NCBI GenBank assembly: GCA_963669155.1
Contig: OZ022583.1
Location: 15,746,678-15,810,677, forward strand
Reading direction: 5' to 3'
Length of the DNA stretch: 64,000 nt
Source: Arbacia lixula
Taxonomy: Eukaryota > Echinodermata > Echinoidea > Arbacioida > Arbaciidae
Shown: piece after piece, positions 1-13,138 of the stretch
Numbering within the stretch: the stretch's first letter is position 1
Layout of the letters: each line of letters opens with the position of its first letter
Program-made: the position numbers and the translations under genes
The notes under the pieces: generated by a model
The model's input: only the letters and a program-made list of their open reading frames with translations
Told to the model about the DNA's origin: nothing
Databases searched by the model: none

Positions 1-983
1 TCTACTCATCAGCTCTTCACGCTTTCTGGTTTACAGTCCTTTTCAGGACTACACTCATTTCAAAAGAATACTCTACTTTCAAATCTCCACTTTCTCGCCT
101 TTCCATTTCACCTTCAATTCTCTCCACGTTTCCTCATCTCAGTCCTCCCAGGACTTTACACATGGTGTACCGTAAACCTCTCTCGTGATAATTTATCATG
201 TTTTACTAGATACTGTAAGCTAGGATTCTAGCATACCACCTTATATTAAGGTCATGGTATTCCATGCACTGTTTCCCCCACACCGTTTTTCATCTGCTTT
301 GCTTCACATCCTATACTTAATTGATTGTGTTTATATTCATTTTCCTTACCGAGACTTGATGCTTCTATGGGCAGGTACTGAGGTTCGGGTAGATATAAAT
401 TCAAATTAATTTCAGGTTCTGAAAAGTCAGAATTGGAATTGAGAGGAAATGCAAGCAGTGTATATACAGACATTGAACTGCATGACCCCTTTAATAGTTG
501 AGGTCAGCATCTATAGAATTACATAATACAGAGGTTTATGTTCATGTTCAACTTTAAGTTGGCAACAATGTTGCATTCCCTTTAAGTCACAGAAGTGCTA
601 CCACGTGACCACGTTGTTCAACAGTACCATGACACATTGCAGTGTTTTCTTATTGGTCACTTCTGCGGGTGCACTTGTGATTTGATCTCGAAATGACATC
701 CTGTATTTATAAGCATCCTTTCCTTATCTAGTGAGAGTGGCGTGGTGTAGTAATGGGTCATTCCTATGGTACTTAGGAAGGAGAGGGTTTTAACCCAGAA
801 GCTGCCACTTGTGTTTTCCAGCAAAACATTGTAATCAACAAAGCTGCTCTATATGTTGTAGAGATATAGGGACCTGGGAGGATCCCTTGATCCAGTGACT
901 GGGATAATAATGCAGTGCCCGCATAAAAAGCAGTGTTATCAGTACTTTGAATAAGACCACAATTATTATTATCATTTTTATCA

Positions 984-985
984 TT

Positions 986-1028
<43 letters not shown>

Positions 1029-1220
1029 GTCTGTCTGTCTTTTTCTTTCTCTCCCTCCCTCTCTCCCTCTCCACCCCTCTCCCCCTAATTCCCTATCCCC
1101 GTATTTCTCTCCCCCTCTTCCACCCCACCTCACTCCACCCCTCCACCCCTTCTGCCTCCCCCTCCATACCCCTCCTTACTTCCCCACCACTTCTCCCCAC
1201 CCCTTCTTCTCACTCTCTCT
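984..1220. repeat. (CT)n microsatellite and pyrimidine-rich tract
   Basis: A near-perfect CT dinucleotide run (about 984-1024) is followed by GTCT repeats and an imperfect C/T-rich stretch to about 1220. The open frames on both strands here (poly-Leu/Ser and poly-Arg/Glu) are products of the repeat and are not genes. Confidence 0.95.
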
Positions 1221-1879
1221 GATGCAAAGTGTAACACACAGTCTCCAGTTTAAGATAACAGACTAATTTACATGCCATTGACGTTCCTTCCTGGTATTGT
1301 TCCGTAATGATTTAATAAGACCCTTGGAGCTATGGGTACTTGAATTTAATTGTCTGGAAAGTCGTGCGTACAGCATCATGGCCCTGATAGTGCATGTTTA
1401 CAGAGTGTTTTGATGTATTCATGTTTTATCGTTGCTCAACTTACTATGTTGTAAAATAAATGTTAGCAAGAAACATTAATGATTAGTTAACCAGTTAACC
1501 CCACATGGTACCTTTCGAACAGAGAGCAAGAGTGGACTTGTCTGCTTGATGTATAAAGTACAAGTGTCTTTATTCTGGAATACTTTCGATTATATATACA
1601 GGGTATAATATTTCCATCATTAGGCATCATTGGTACTGGTTGATACAACGAGATGTGGGGTGAGAGAAGTAAGGGAGTGACCAGTGGCAGGATGCTGTGG
1701 TCAAGTGAATACATAAATTGGAATGCGGGAATAAGAGGAGAACTGAGAGTTTGAGATAGAGTTAAGTACAAAGTGAAAGTGTTACATGCAAGGCATGGTT
1801 GAAACTTATTAAAGGAGCATAACACAAAGATACATGAAACATGGATGTGCAATATATCTCATAGCAATCATGTAGTTCA

Positions 1880-1960
1880 ATACACTACAGTTCCAACCTT
1901 GAAACAGCCCATTGACTGAAGTACACATTTCATGAAACTATGGCATAGAGGGGGTTTACA
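1880..1960 (+). mobile_element. Relic of a short TTAA-type MITE (same family as 58710-58790)
   Basis: This stretch aligns by eye with 58710-58790. Shared blocks in the same order are AGTTCCAA, GCCCATTGACT, GTACA, a CATTT block and a GGG-rich end. The flanking TTAA sites clear at the 58.7-kb copy are not intact here, so this is probably an old, degraded copy. The family assignment (piggyBac-like, from the TTAA sites) is inference. Confidence 0.5.
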
Positions 1961-3847
1961 TTCCATTTGATGTCTGCCAGAACCATAGGGCCTACATAAA
2001 TGTTGTGTTTATAGCTAGAAAGGATCCACACATGTACTTACACCATTAATTAACCATAAGAATAGCAAATTGAGGTGAAATTCTCTCCTGACATTTATCC
2101 TAAATAACGGTCTTTGGCTAAAATGGATCACCGTGCTAAAATGATTTGAATTGAACTGAGCTGAACATTCCGACCAAACATTCTGTGAGAAATGTTAATC
2201 CTGCTACAGCTGTTTTGTAATTCAATTGGTGTTCACACACCCCTATCATATGTTTATCTGTCCTCATTTAATTCACCTATCTTACCAGGTCTATTCTGCC
2301 ATACTTTGACAAAAGGAGGCAACTTACAAAAGAGACTTTTCTTGTAAGTGAGCAAAATGTGTCTGTCACTTGCATTGCCATCAGTGCAACACCACATCAT
2401 GTTAGATTGAATATCTCACAGCAAGATTAATATCTCTTCTCCAGACTTAGCCTACATGTATATGTAGAGGATGATGGGTATAATCTACGAAAAGATTGCC
2501 AATAGCTCAAATTTGATTGATTTGTCATTTGCTTCCTTTTGTCACAGTAGGACAGTATTGTAGTTGCCAATTCAAATTGACCTTCTTATCAGCCATGTTT
2601 CTTTTACCTCACAGGAGTAATGGAATTGTTTTGTTCAAACCCTAAATGTGATATCAGCGAATTTCAGTCTCTATAGATTATATTCTTTTTCTGGAAAAAA
2701 AAATATTTGTAAAACGTGCATCCCTAAAATAATTATTCTTTCATTCACCCTTCGATTGTTATTTGGGATTACACAATGCTTCCTACATGGCTAGGCAGTT
2801 GATGTTTGGATTTGTGATGTTTTACATCCAAATCCCAGCTGGGCTTTCTCATGCCATTCAAAACACTCAAGGGGGGGGGGGGGGGGGGCCCTCATACAAA
2901 GCGCTTGTCACAATATTTGCCCACACCAGATTATGTTTGCCCACGTATAATTTCTCCCTAATTGAGGGCATGAGTACAAAGAAAAGCCATCAGTTACAGC
3001 TCAGCGGTCTATGGCTGGCCCCCTGCATGCTATTATTGCTTGCACAAACTGCAGTCTTCTGCCCATTCCATTCATGATACTTATTCAATCATTGCATTGT
3101 GAAATTTTGAATGCTATTCATATCATCTAACTTAACCTCTTATCAATATTCGAGGATGTACAAGTTAAGCCAGGCGTGTTTGCTTTTTCAATGATTTATA
3201 GCAGTTTTGCCCATAATTTGATTTATTAAGAATGGATTGTTGCCAGCAAGTCTTCATTATTTAACTCTTGGGAGTGAAAAAGGAAAAAAGTATTTCACGT
3301 GACTGATATCATGCATGATTTGATACTACTAACCTCAATAAAAAAAAATGAAACTTTAGGTAATACTATGTGGTTACATTCTTGTATCCTGTTATGGCTA
3401 CCGAGATATGAAAACAACCCTGATGTTTAAGAGGAAAAACAAACAATGACATGTGAGCGTCAATCATTATTGTAGTATAAAAAACTGGAGGCCTCTTTGT
3501 GGGTTCAAGATTCGACTGGTAAAGTTCACTGGATATAAATAGTGCATTACACTGCAGGGATAGGAAGTGATGGCACTGCACCAAGTGTCTTTGTGTCCTA
3601 TATAATGTGTGAAGTCACTCTTCTGCATTATGTATAGCATGCATGCATTCTATATGTGTGTGTGTTGTGTGTATGGTGGGGCAGATTTATAGCTCAGTGT
3701 GAACAGCTTGCCCAGCGCATGCAGAGATAGCACAGATGGTGATTGACCTGAATTGAGGTCAAGGCTAGGTTTGTTTACATTGAGTCAGCCTGGCCTGGCT
3801 GGCCTCTGAGCCTGCCTGCCTGCTGTAGCATTATAGCCCTGCCTTGC

Positions 3848-3850
<3 letters not shown>

Positions 3851-3884
<34 letters not shown>

Positions 3885-3918
3885 CCTCCCTCCCTCTCTC
3901 TCTCTCTCTCTCTCTCTG
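3851..3918. repeat. (CT)n / (CCCT)n microsatellite
   Basis: An uninterrupted pyrimidine tract of CT dinucleotides with an inner block of CCCT repeats. Confidence 0.95.
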
Positions 3919-4020
3919 TACTCTATCTCTCAGCATGGGAAGTTGGATAGTTATCACCACTAAGCTGTATGATATTCAAGTGTAGTTCAGTGAGTGGAAT
4001 AGGAAGTAAAACCTCATACA

Positions 4021-4186
4021 CAGGGTGTCCCATTTGCAAAAGTCATGAAACTCGGCAGGAATCTGCAGTATACCCTAACGATAAGATGTATGAAATCTCA
4101 CAGTCATAGCTTCAAGAGCATGTTCAGGAAAAGTGAAAAACTATCCTTGTTTATGTTTGAAATCTAGCGAACATAGTCTACATTCT
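4021..4186 (+). repeat. Dispersed repeat, copy 1 (5' part only)
   Basis: This starts CAGGGTGTCCCAT and matches 38241-38400 closely over about 160 bases. Shared blocks are ATGAAACTCGGCAGGAAT, GCAGTATACCCTA, ATGTATGAAATCTCACA, TTCAGGAAAAGTGAAAAACT, ATCCTTGTTTATGTTTGAAA and CATAGTCTACAT. A more diverged copy lies at 61874. The three copies are in the same orientation. This copy ends shortly after the CATAGTCTACATTC block, while the other two continue. A CAGGGTGTCCC start is common at the ends of mariner-type and other DNA transposons, but I see no matching inverted end, so the class is unknown. Confidence 0.85.
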
Positions 4187-6822
4187 TAAGCGTTAAGAAA
4201 ATGTGATTACATTCTGAACGTTGTTGCATAAAGCGAAGCTATAAAGGTGATATTTCTCTGAAAATGAATGAAGTAGAGGTAGATGGGGGTTGAATTCTTG
4301 CAGAAGAGAGGTTGGGTTGCGAATACGTCATGCTGTGAAGCATGATGGGAGGAAGTATTGCTTGAGATGACGATTGAAGGGTGTTATGGAAGTCGATCAG
4401 AAAAAAAACTTGACCCTCTTTTCGCACACACTCTCTCTTTCTCACTCTCACAGATCCACATACATCTACTCCTCAATCAGTATGTTGAAGATCCCTCTGG
4501 GTTTAAAACACTTTTATATTTTAATAAGCACATATTACAATATGAAATACCTCATTCAATAACTATTGCTTGTAAAGGTAGAAGAGTTTGTTATTGTACT
4601 CTTAGGAATGCAACTCATTGGGAGGAGGGTTTTATTTGTAGTTTCTCACTTAAAGACAACAATCTTTGAAGGAAAATATCTACCAATCGAAACTATCCAA
4701 TCAGACGCTGAATTACCTTCAAGGAGTTGTGATACGATTCTGGAGAGGAAAAAAGAACAACCATCATTCTCGTTTTGACAAGTAAGTCTTAACGACATGG
4801 AAAGCAAATTTAGATTTACACACCAGGGTGAATATATTGAAACACAATTTTAGCTGAAATTGAAGAGAAAATTGAATTTCTTCTTCTTTCTTGTCGAGTT
4901 GTCTCCCTTACTCCCTCTCTTGACCTCTCTCCTATCCGTTTTCCTCTTGGGCTCGACTATCCTGGTAAGTGATTCTAAATTAAATTCCAAAAGCAGTCAC
5001 ACAGAATTACCTGTGTATTATGCCGTGGAGTGCAGCGACTATCTCAATGAACTGGAGAGAGAGAGAGAGACATCAAAAATGATTATTACATTTTCTTTCC
5101 GCTGACAAATAACAGAATATCTTGTGGAGCAGCACGCTCGACAACGGGGTCTGTATGGAAATATTTGGCAGCGGCACAGCCACTCCCCCGAGGGGAAAAT
5201 AAATCTGCGGAAAGATTTGAATTATTGGTGGCGCAGACTGACACACAAAAAACATATGGGTCTCTTGGAGCAGGCAAGCGTCAAGAAAAGCATTGTAATT
5301 TTATGGCACATAGAATGATGAATGCAGAGATTATTACACATAATTTATCACATTCTCTGCAGAGAAGGATAATGATTACTGTACGGGATAATGTTTCCAT
5401 CCGTGTTCAATTTCGGTCGGGTGTGTGGTTCTATGGGAATTCACTTACAAGTGCAGCTGCCATGCTATGCTTGCTGATCAACGCTGATCCTTTTAAGACT
5501 TTAAGACGCGGATCTTACACGTGTGCTTAGGATGGCTCAAAAAGTAATTTTTGTTCGTTTTGTGCATGTATTGCATAGCTTTAAGCCCCTTTCAATGGCG
5601 ATGTTTCATTCTCGTGATGAATTTGACCTCATTTTTCTGTCAGGTTGGGTGCGTAATGTAAGGAGAGACGAGTCACTCCATTGATTTATATGTGTTCTGG
5701 GGAGATGGATTTCGAGACCGATGTTGTTGGAGAAATGAATCTTCGACAGTGCCAAAATTAGTCTCATGTGGGGTAATGCTGCCAGCAGGGGCTCTCCATC
5801 CGATAGCAATTGACCCGTTTGTTCAGTTCATTCGTGGAATTAGGTAAAGACAGCGCGGGGATGCCCGCCATTAGGTGTCCAATGGAGAAAGAGAGTTGTT
5901 AAGAGGATGAGCTAAAGAGGACAGAGCCGTTGTATAGATACTCACTCTGTTTAGCGTCCGTATGGAGGAGTAAATCGATGTGACGGGCGAGGAAGGGAGC
6001 TCCGTTTCCATGACCGACACCCCATTTTCCGTTGATGAACTCTGTCCTGCCTGGGAGTAATAACATCAATCACGAATCGGACACCTTTTATTTCATTACC
6101 AACAAGGTCTATATCTCTCTTTGGGATCACCCAGATAGGCAACCTTTGACATTCAATAGCCTCGCGTGCCCCTCTTTTCCCCGCCCTCGCCCTTCTCTTC
6201 CTCCCCGCTCACTGGGGTGGAAGCGGTGGGTGCAATAATCAGCCTCCTAATGAATTTGCAACCGACTCTAAATCACACCAAATTGAGCAAGCCCTGTCAA
6301 GGCTAGCGCGTTTGCTGATGCCGTGCTGCGGAGCACAAGTAAAAGCCCAAATTGTTTTAATCACGTAGGATGCTGCATTGCCATTTATTAATTTGCCGCA
6401 TTAATCTCCACAAACTAGCTCCGCTTTTCTTGCACGGAACCTGTATGTGTCCTCTTTTTTTCTCCTATGCCCCACCCTCCCCCACCTATCCCCGCCTGCT
6501 TATATGCACGCTCATCCGAGTTGGTTACCAGTAAAATACGCATGCAATGCAAATATCCGGTACGAGTAATCAGGTTTGATCGAATGCTTAATGCCTTTGA
6601 GGAGGTTGGGGGAAGCGGCAGGACGGGAGAGCGATCACGGAACTGTAATTGGCCTTGTTCGCTCGGGATAAACCGTGATCCGCTTTGATCTGCATGGGCA
6701 GGTCGCAACTCCCAGACTCACGCCCCCGCCCACGCCCCATTCCCCCCCCCCCCCCCCCCTCCCCCTTCCTTGCTTCAAATCTTAGCTGGCCAGGCCTGCC
6801 CTGGCATTGATGCATTGGAGTA

Positions 6823-6957
<135 letters not shown>

Positions 6958-7671
6958 TTCACCCAGCAGGCAAAAGCACACTACTCATTTTATATTTGGC
7001 CTTCCACCGTGGGGGAAAACCAGCAAGCCATCCATTGTACAAGCGGATTACGCCTCAAACTATTCCAATCAAATAAAACTACATTTCTAGGCTAGAGCCC
7101 TCTCTCTTGAACTAAAAAATACTCCTCCATCATTCCATTTCCTGGCGTAATCATTCACCGTAATAAAAAAAGAACATGTGAAGATTGTGAAAACTTGAAA
7201 ATGGTGTTGACAGTTAAGGCTTTAAAAAGTAATTAAATAAGGTATCATGAATAATCATGAGACAGATGTAAGAAACAATTAACTACATTACACTCTGCCT
7301 GGTTGGCTCAGAGTCTTGGAAACATTGCATGGTTGTCTAATATTGGAAATGCCTTGCATAATTTTTCACAATGTTATGCATGAGCAGTACATTACATTAT
7401 CGTGCATTTCAAGTGGAAAGTGGTGTATTATTAGTTCTAAAAAAATATTAATTGCACTCCTTTTTAGGTACTCAGGACACTACACATGCCCCCTGGCATG
7501 AAAAGGGTGTTCAATTACGCATGTTTACAATGAATTTTAAACAAGCGTTCTCATTCAGGTTATTGAGCAGTATTCAGAGACCACTGTTCTGATGAGAAAT
7601 TGAATTAGCAAGAGGGGTAAATGCCCCCATAGGCTGGTTTCTATGACAGACTGCTAAGGGGTTTAGAGATG

Positions 7672-7675
7672 GAGA

Positions 7676-7720
<45 letters not shown>
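7672..7720. repeat. (GA)n microsatellite
   Basis: An almost perfect GA dinucleotide tract of about 50 bases. Confidence 0.95.
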
Positions 7721-7725
<5 letters not shown>

Positions 7726-10700
7726 GAACTAAAATAGATGATTGGGATTGAGATAGAAGAGAAAAAGTACCAATAGGCACGGGGGATCAGGGGGTGAAAC
7801 TAATGAATTATAATCACAAATTCTAATGGAATAATTCAGCATAATGGGCGGGCTGATGCCAGCAAAGTACTACCATTGCCTGAACGATGGCTACCCAAGG
7901 CCACTGAAGCCTCTCTCTCTGGTAGGCTTCCTCTATCCAATGTTAATGCCTAAATGGGCCCATCTGAATAGCCCCCATTTTTAAGTGACACAATTGGTGA
8001 GTGGAATTACCTGGGCGGGCGGGCGAGAGGATGAGTCCTGTTGATCTGGGAACGAACATCCATGGAATTCAAGAGAGATATACCCCCTTGATCTCCCCCT
8101 CCGTATCTCACGCCCCCCCACCCCCCCCCCCTCCCCCCGAAGCACCACCCCCCACCTGACCTACAAAAACACATTAGATGTACAGACACAGGGCTTTTGT
8201 GTTGCAGTAAATGTATGTGTTTGATTATGTATGTATTCCACAGGGTTGCACTAATAAGTCGCTTTTCACTCCCCCATGGTTTCGCAACTCTGCGCGTTTG
8301 TTGTTCTTTTGTAGGGAAATGGATGGAAAGTGTTTAGAGCGACTGCAGAGAGGATGCACCGGGGCAGAAAATAAATGATGTGAATTGCGTTTCGTCTTCG
8401 CCTGCGTTACGGCGTTATTTGTTCTTGGCGACGAGGTGTAATTGGAAAGAGAATTCCCATGTTGCCTTTGCAATGATGTGAAATTAGGCTGTTTCCCCCT
8501 ACAGCCAATTGCATTTCCCGACCGTAATGCATGCAAAATGCAATTACAATCCCCAGGCCGCGAGGGGGAACACTTTTATGGATTTCTGTCTGCGAGGGAC
8601 ACCTCGAGTGTTCTCTCTCCCCACTCTGTGCATCCCCTGAGTGGTTTGATCGGGACGGTTAGCCCCATCTCGTGTTTGTATTTCATCCCCGAGTTATGTT
8701 TTGCCTCCCTCTGGCCAGCGGGGAGGGATATGTTGCGATGATTCGCAAGCCACCGATGGCTCGGGGTCATAATCGGAACCAGTCTAGCGCGCACTCAAAT
8801 GTAATTTGCCATGTAGCAACCCAGCGCTCTGTCTAAACAAGGCAGAGCGCGGGGGCAGGCTTGTTATTCCAGCATGCCCCTGTCGGGATTAATTCGGCGT
8901 GAAAAATGCCAAATGTGTCAGGGAGCAGTTGGAGGAATTGTATTGATAATTGACTGGCTTTGATTTAGTTATGAGTTGGTCCGCTGCCCTCCTGCAAAGG
9001 GGAGAGGAAAGAGGAGGAGGAAAAAGGTTAAGAACCTATCGTACTCTCTTCGCTTCAAGAAGGAGAAGACGAAGAAGAAGGAGGAGGGGGAGAAGAGAAA
9101 GAACGAGGGGATGGGGGTTTTAGTCAAGACTTCTTGTGTTTCTTTTAGCATGCATGAGTAGCAGTGAGCGGGGTTCTACAGGGACTAGTGTCCGCTGCAG
9201 GGGGGGGGGGGGGGGGCGGGAGGAACAAACCCGTTTTGCTCTCCTCTAATTCCAGCAGATTTTCTCTTTGCGCCCAGCGTGCATGCCCTCAGAGTCTGTT
9301 TACTTTATTTGCCGCAATCAAATGGAGTCTGATGATTAGGCAATGCAAAAATAATGCCCAGAGTGATTTTTATTCATTGGGTGTTGACACGATTAATCCA
9401 TTCTGTGGGAAAGCAATGGGCTGCTGGAGTGGAATGGGGATGTGTTAAGTGGAGCGGAGGGAGGGGAGGGGGGGTGTCTGTAGGGGGGTTTATTTTCCTG
9501 CGCGGGGACCTGGTGGCGAGCTGTCGGCAGGGAACACACCGCCGTCCATTGATCCCCACAGCAGGTTATTCGCACTTTAAGCCTCCTCCTACTCGTCCGC
9601 TCGACGACGCGGCCATGTGTTCCCGTCAGAGGGGGTGGCATACGGGAATAAAACCCCATCTTTGTGCTCAAGCACCTTTTGGAGAGGGACAAATGAAAGC
9701 CAACTGATATTATGCCAGAGACTCACTTCAGCGTTTTCACGTCGTCGACAGTCCCAATCGAATTACTGGCCGGGTTTTATTTCCTCCCTGTGGGGTTTTC
9801 TCGCTCGCTCACTGGGCTCTCTCCTCCTCTCTCCCTCCTCTCTCACACTAACGCTGAGCCCCTCCATACTCATTCAAACCCCCTTGTGAAGTGTGTCTGT
9901 GTGTAAGCACACGCCACCACCGCTAACACCATCGCCGTCGCCTCCACGCAGCTAGCTAGCAGCTCTCTGTGTCTCTCCTCCTCCCCTCCTCCTCTCCTCT
10001 CACTCAGTCATAGCTCAGCTGGAATTAACAATACAGCAAGGGGCTTTGGTCTGTGCTCTGCTAAGCCCTCACGCTAACGCACGGCTCGCCTGCGTGCCCT
10101 GCTCAGCGCTCAGAAGCCAGCTAACCCAGCGTGGCAGCTAGATGTGTAGAGACAGTCTCCCAGCGAGCTAGCTCCTCGTTACCTATACACGCCTCTGTGG
10201 AGCCTGCCCTCGCATGCCTGCCTGCCTGTTTGCCAGTCACAGACATCCACACTGCGGCCAGTCTCATTGTTGTGGACAGCTTGCTGAGAGTGAGAGCACA
10301 CCGCTATCATGTGTGACGTTGATTGTGCCGGGGTGACGAGAGAGTAGAATCGACGGCTTTTCACCCCCAGTCTTTCTTTCTTCCTCTCCCCCCATCACGA
10401 CTACCAGCATCACCTCCCCCATCCCCCCCCCCCCTCTCTCTCTCTCGCTGACTCTCTCTGTGTGTCAGCAGCCATTGTAGTGCAGCTCCAGTCTAGGGTA
10501 TGCAGCCCGCCTCGCGCTGCTACGCTACCGACCCTCACTTCCCTACAGACAGAGCATCACGCTGGCTGCTGCAGTCTCCGCTCCGCTCTAACGCAGCCAT
10601 CTTTTCAGAGAGATAATCGCTCATCGTCTCGCAAGCATCACCTCCTTGCCTGCGCCTCGAAACACACGGACGGAGTACTCTCGTGGAATACTACGTGTAG

Positions 10701-10820
10701 TAGATACACTCGTGGTGGTGTTGCCTCTGATATACCGGTACGCCGGTGTCTACATACAGCCTTGTGTTGTGTTGTGCTCACATTTGCTCCTACTGGGACT
10801 TCCGTGCAGGATTATATGCC

Positions 10821-10827
10821 TATAAAA
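10821..10827 (+). promoter_or_regulatory. Candidate TATA box of the AUTS2-like gene
   Basis: TATAAAA occurs here in a CpG-richer region (about 9.7-11.05 kb). About 30-40 bases downstream is GGCTCACAGC, which could serve as an initiator. A strong splice donor follows at 11050. Together these suggest a core promoter with a first exon of about 190-200 bases. The pyrimidine-rich stretch from about 9.8 to 10.5 kb also looks like an upstream promoter or a longer leader, so the true start may lie further left. Confidence 0.4.
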
Positions 10828-10854
10828 CGAGGCCCAAGCATTAGTGAGATACTG

Positions 10855-11049
10855 GCTCACAGCAGTCGTTGAATTGTCATTAGTCTGGATTATCCCCACT
10901 CCATCTGATATCTGTGGGGAGCTGGTTGATTTGACGCTGCGCTGCCATGCATTCTGTGATTGGATCTGTACCCAGTGAATACTAACAGGATTATAGTCAG
11001 TGTGAGCTGTGTGCATTCAGAACATTGTGCAGCGGTTCTCGGTCCATAG
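10855..11049 (+). other. Candidate non-coding first exon (5' UTR)
   Basis: The 3' end is set by a strong donor, ATAG then GTAAGCA, with the intron starting at 11050. The 5' end is only inferred from the TATA box at 10821. The exon has no long reading frame: its ATG in GCCATGCATTCTG opens a 12-codon frame that stops inside the exon, which would act as a short upstream frame. It is the best candidate for the leader of the AUTS2-like gene because it lies upstream on the same strand and no other gene is evident. It could also belong to an unrelated non-coding transcript. Confidence 0.4.
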
Positions 11050-11942
11050 GTAAGCACATCATTGAGACTCAATGTTCTTTGTCGGTTTGCAACCTGAGAG
11101 AGTATTTAGGAACATTACTATTTGCATAATAGTGAAACGTTGTTGTAGTTTTTACCCTGCTTTGAGCATACATATACACAGTGGTAGTGCGGTGTTTATG
11201 CTTACCACACATAGCCTCTTGCTACCTGCCTATATTTCATAGATATACCCTTCAATTTTAGGCTATTTCTACCCTGTTTACTGATGATATTGAGCTCTAT
11301 CAGATGTCCCTTAGTTTGCCAGGATCTGTATGTTGTGGTTTACATTTTGTTGGGCTATATTTACCTCAGATATTCATATGCTAGACCTCTGCTTGCAAGC
11401 TGTATAGATAATGCTTGACGTGTGATGACATACGTGAACTAGGTCGTGAGAACATTGCATTATATCACACTTGGCACTGTCTATTCGTTGTCCTGATCAA
11501 TATGGATTTCTTTTCCCCCCTCCTGTTTTCTTCATTACCAGAGTTATCACATGTAATCTCACTTTCATTAAGAAGTTTATTAAACGGGTACACTTATACT
11601 AGATTTAGGTTTCCACAGTTCAAGATGCAAAGTCTTCACGTGCCTGAAAAAGATGGTCATTTGTAACCATGGTCATAGTCGTTACTACCATCATCATCAT
11701 TATCATTATTGCCATGGTCATGGTTGTTACTATGATCACTATCTCCATTATCATCACGACCACCATCAACTCCATCACCATCATACCCATCATCATCATC
11801 ATCATCATCATCATCACCACCATCACCACCATCAACACTATCGCCACCATCATATCCAACATCATAATTATTGCCATTATCACCACCATCATCATCATCA
11901 TTATCACCACTATCATAACAACTATCATCATCATCATTACAC

Positions 11943-11985
<43 letters not shown>

Positions 11986-13085
11986 GTCATCATCATTAAC
12001 TCTATCATTGTATTTCCACTGCCAATGATTCTACCATATTCTCTTTGCCTGCATAATGAACATTTTCTCTATTTCAGTGCCCTTAACAATCACCACATAC
12101 CTTCTTTTTTTTTGCTTGGGCTTATAGTGGTGTCACATAATTACAAGTTCTGCTCTGTTAGAAACCTAATGATCCAGGGTGACAGCTTCATGCAGACAAA
12201 GAGGAAAAACATGAGGAAAATATGCCCAGTAAGTGGAGTAATATATTGGCCTCACAAGTCTGCGTGACAGAAGCCTTAGAAGGAGCTGTTACAGAGAAGA
12301 AGCCTCTTAAGTAGGCCGATTCTAGACTCAAAGGAATAAACAACCCTTCATTTATAGGCCCTATTCCTCCTCTCCCGTACTGCCACTTCATACAAGTGCT
12401 TCATTTTTGCAGCCTCCCAAAGATCAAAACGAAGGAGCAGAAGAAAAATAGAATCCTGCCTTAGTCCCACTCATAGCAACAAAAGAGGCTGTATAAATCA
12501 CCCCAAGGTATGCAGGAGAGTCAATTCAGAGCACATGAAAGGGATAAATTGGCCGGGGCCTGCGCTTGTAAGGATTGGAAATCAGAGGTGCTCTGTCGTT
12601 TGTCATCTCCTCTCCTTCCTCGCAACCACCGCCGCCGTTTGCACGCAGAGCAAAGAATCCTGCGCAGGCAGTCGCAGCCTTGCGGAAGAATGCTGCCAAT
12701 ATTGGAGACGCAAGCTCCCATTCTGATGAGACATTGTCTGAGATTCATACCAAAATAAATACGGGTTAGATTAGTTTGGTTAGCCTTAAGTGCACACAAA
12801 CATTTTGTGTGTTTGTGTCTTGGGGCGGATTGAGTGTGGTTCGAGCAAAGCGCAGCTAATGGCTAGACCTCGCTGTATACCTTATTCTGCTGACATTTGC
12901 TTTACCGGAGTGGAATTGGGGACAAACGAAAATAAGTGCAAATACATTACAAGAATGCAGTTTGCATGGGTTTGCAAATGTTGCGGATCACATTCATTCC
13001 TCAAGGCCTTATATATATATATATATCATGTATCGCCCAACGAGTTGATCGAGTTATCCCATCTGCATCATTCATAAATATGCAG
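11050..13085 (+). other. Putative intron 1
   Basis: It runs from the donor at 11050 to a weak acceptor at 13085. It contains a long (CAT)n tract, a short (TA)n tract near 13010 and otherwise unique sequence. A possible exon at 12078-12229 (acceptor TATTTCAG, donor GTAAGTGG) stays open in one frame but matches nothing I recognise, so it is not called. An expected upstream exon coding for the conserved DIIDGFA-type motif of vertebrate AUTS2 was not found. Confidence 0.35.
11680..11998. repeat. Imperfect (CAT)n / (CAC)n trinucleotide tract
   Basis: About 320 bases of CAT triplets with CAC, TAT and CGT variants, ending in a nearly pure CAT run (11945-11990). One frame reads poly-His and others poly-Ile or poly-Ser/Thr. 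These long open frames are artefacts of the repeat. Confidence 0.95.
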
Positions 13086-13138
13086 GCTCCATTCGCTTCA
13101 AGCCACTCGACAAAGAAATGGGACTTTGTGTAATGAAG
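13086..13138 (+). CDS. Candidate early coding exon of the AUTS2-like gene
   Basis: The 53-base segment ends in an excellent donor (ATGAAG then GTAAGA) but begins after an acceptor with a poor pyrimidine tract. In the frame that ends in phase 0 it reads SIRFKPLDKEMGLCVMK. This recalls the human AUTS2 stretch TFEALEKDVALKPQ, with the pattern F-x-x-L-[DE]-K-[DE]-[VM]-[AG]-L. Phase 0 at its 3' end suits the next candidate exon at 21159. If it follows the leader exon directly, the first in-frame ATG is at 13118 in a good context (GAAATGG), which would leave the matching part untranslated; an undetected upstream coding exon is therefore needed if the resemblance is real. The match is short and from memory. 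Confidence 0.3.

Larger units (their letters stand above)
1..4020. other. Upstream non-coding region, first part
   Basis: No gene is recognised here. The sequence is AT-rich and unique-looking, with a (CT)n tract near 1.0 kb, a MITE relic near 1.9 kb, a run of 18 G at 2871-2888 and a CT-rich tract at 3.85 kb. Open frames are short and have no recognisable domain or codon pattern; the longest on the minus strand (1487-1852) has no family resemblance that I can see. It may be intergenic, or an intron if the gene begins to the left of the window. Confidence 0.6.

Noticed and set aside
8976-9161. Basic Lys/Arg/Glu-rich 61-codon frame that could be an AUTS2-like basic N-terminus
   Set aside because: The segment is purine-rich low-complexity sequence, no donor in suitable phase was evident, and there is no match to the family start.
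10462-10872. 136-codon frame overlapping the candidate promoter
   Set aside because: Spans the TATA box and C/T-rich leader-like sequence, with no recognisable protein features; probably chance in CpG-rich DNA.
12078-12229. Possible exon between TATTTCAG and GTAAGTGG
   Set aside because: Open in one frame but with a long T-run inside and no family resemblance; the donor is preceded by CCCA and the acceptor is ordinary, so chance is likely.
11653-12267. 204-codon plus-strand open frame, poly-His at its start
   Set aside because: Produced by the CAT/CAC repeat; the non-repeat tail (after 12078) resembles no known family and lacks convincing splice context.
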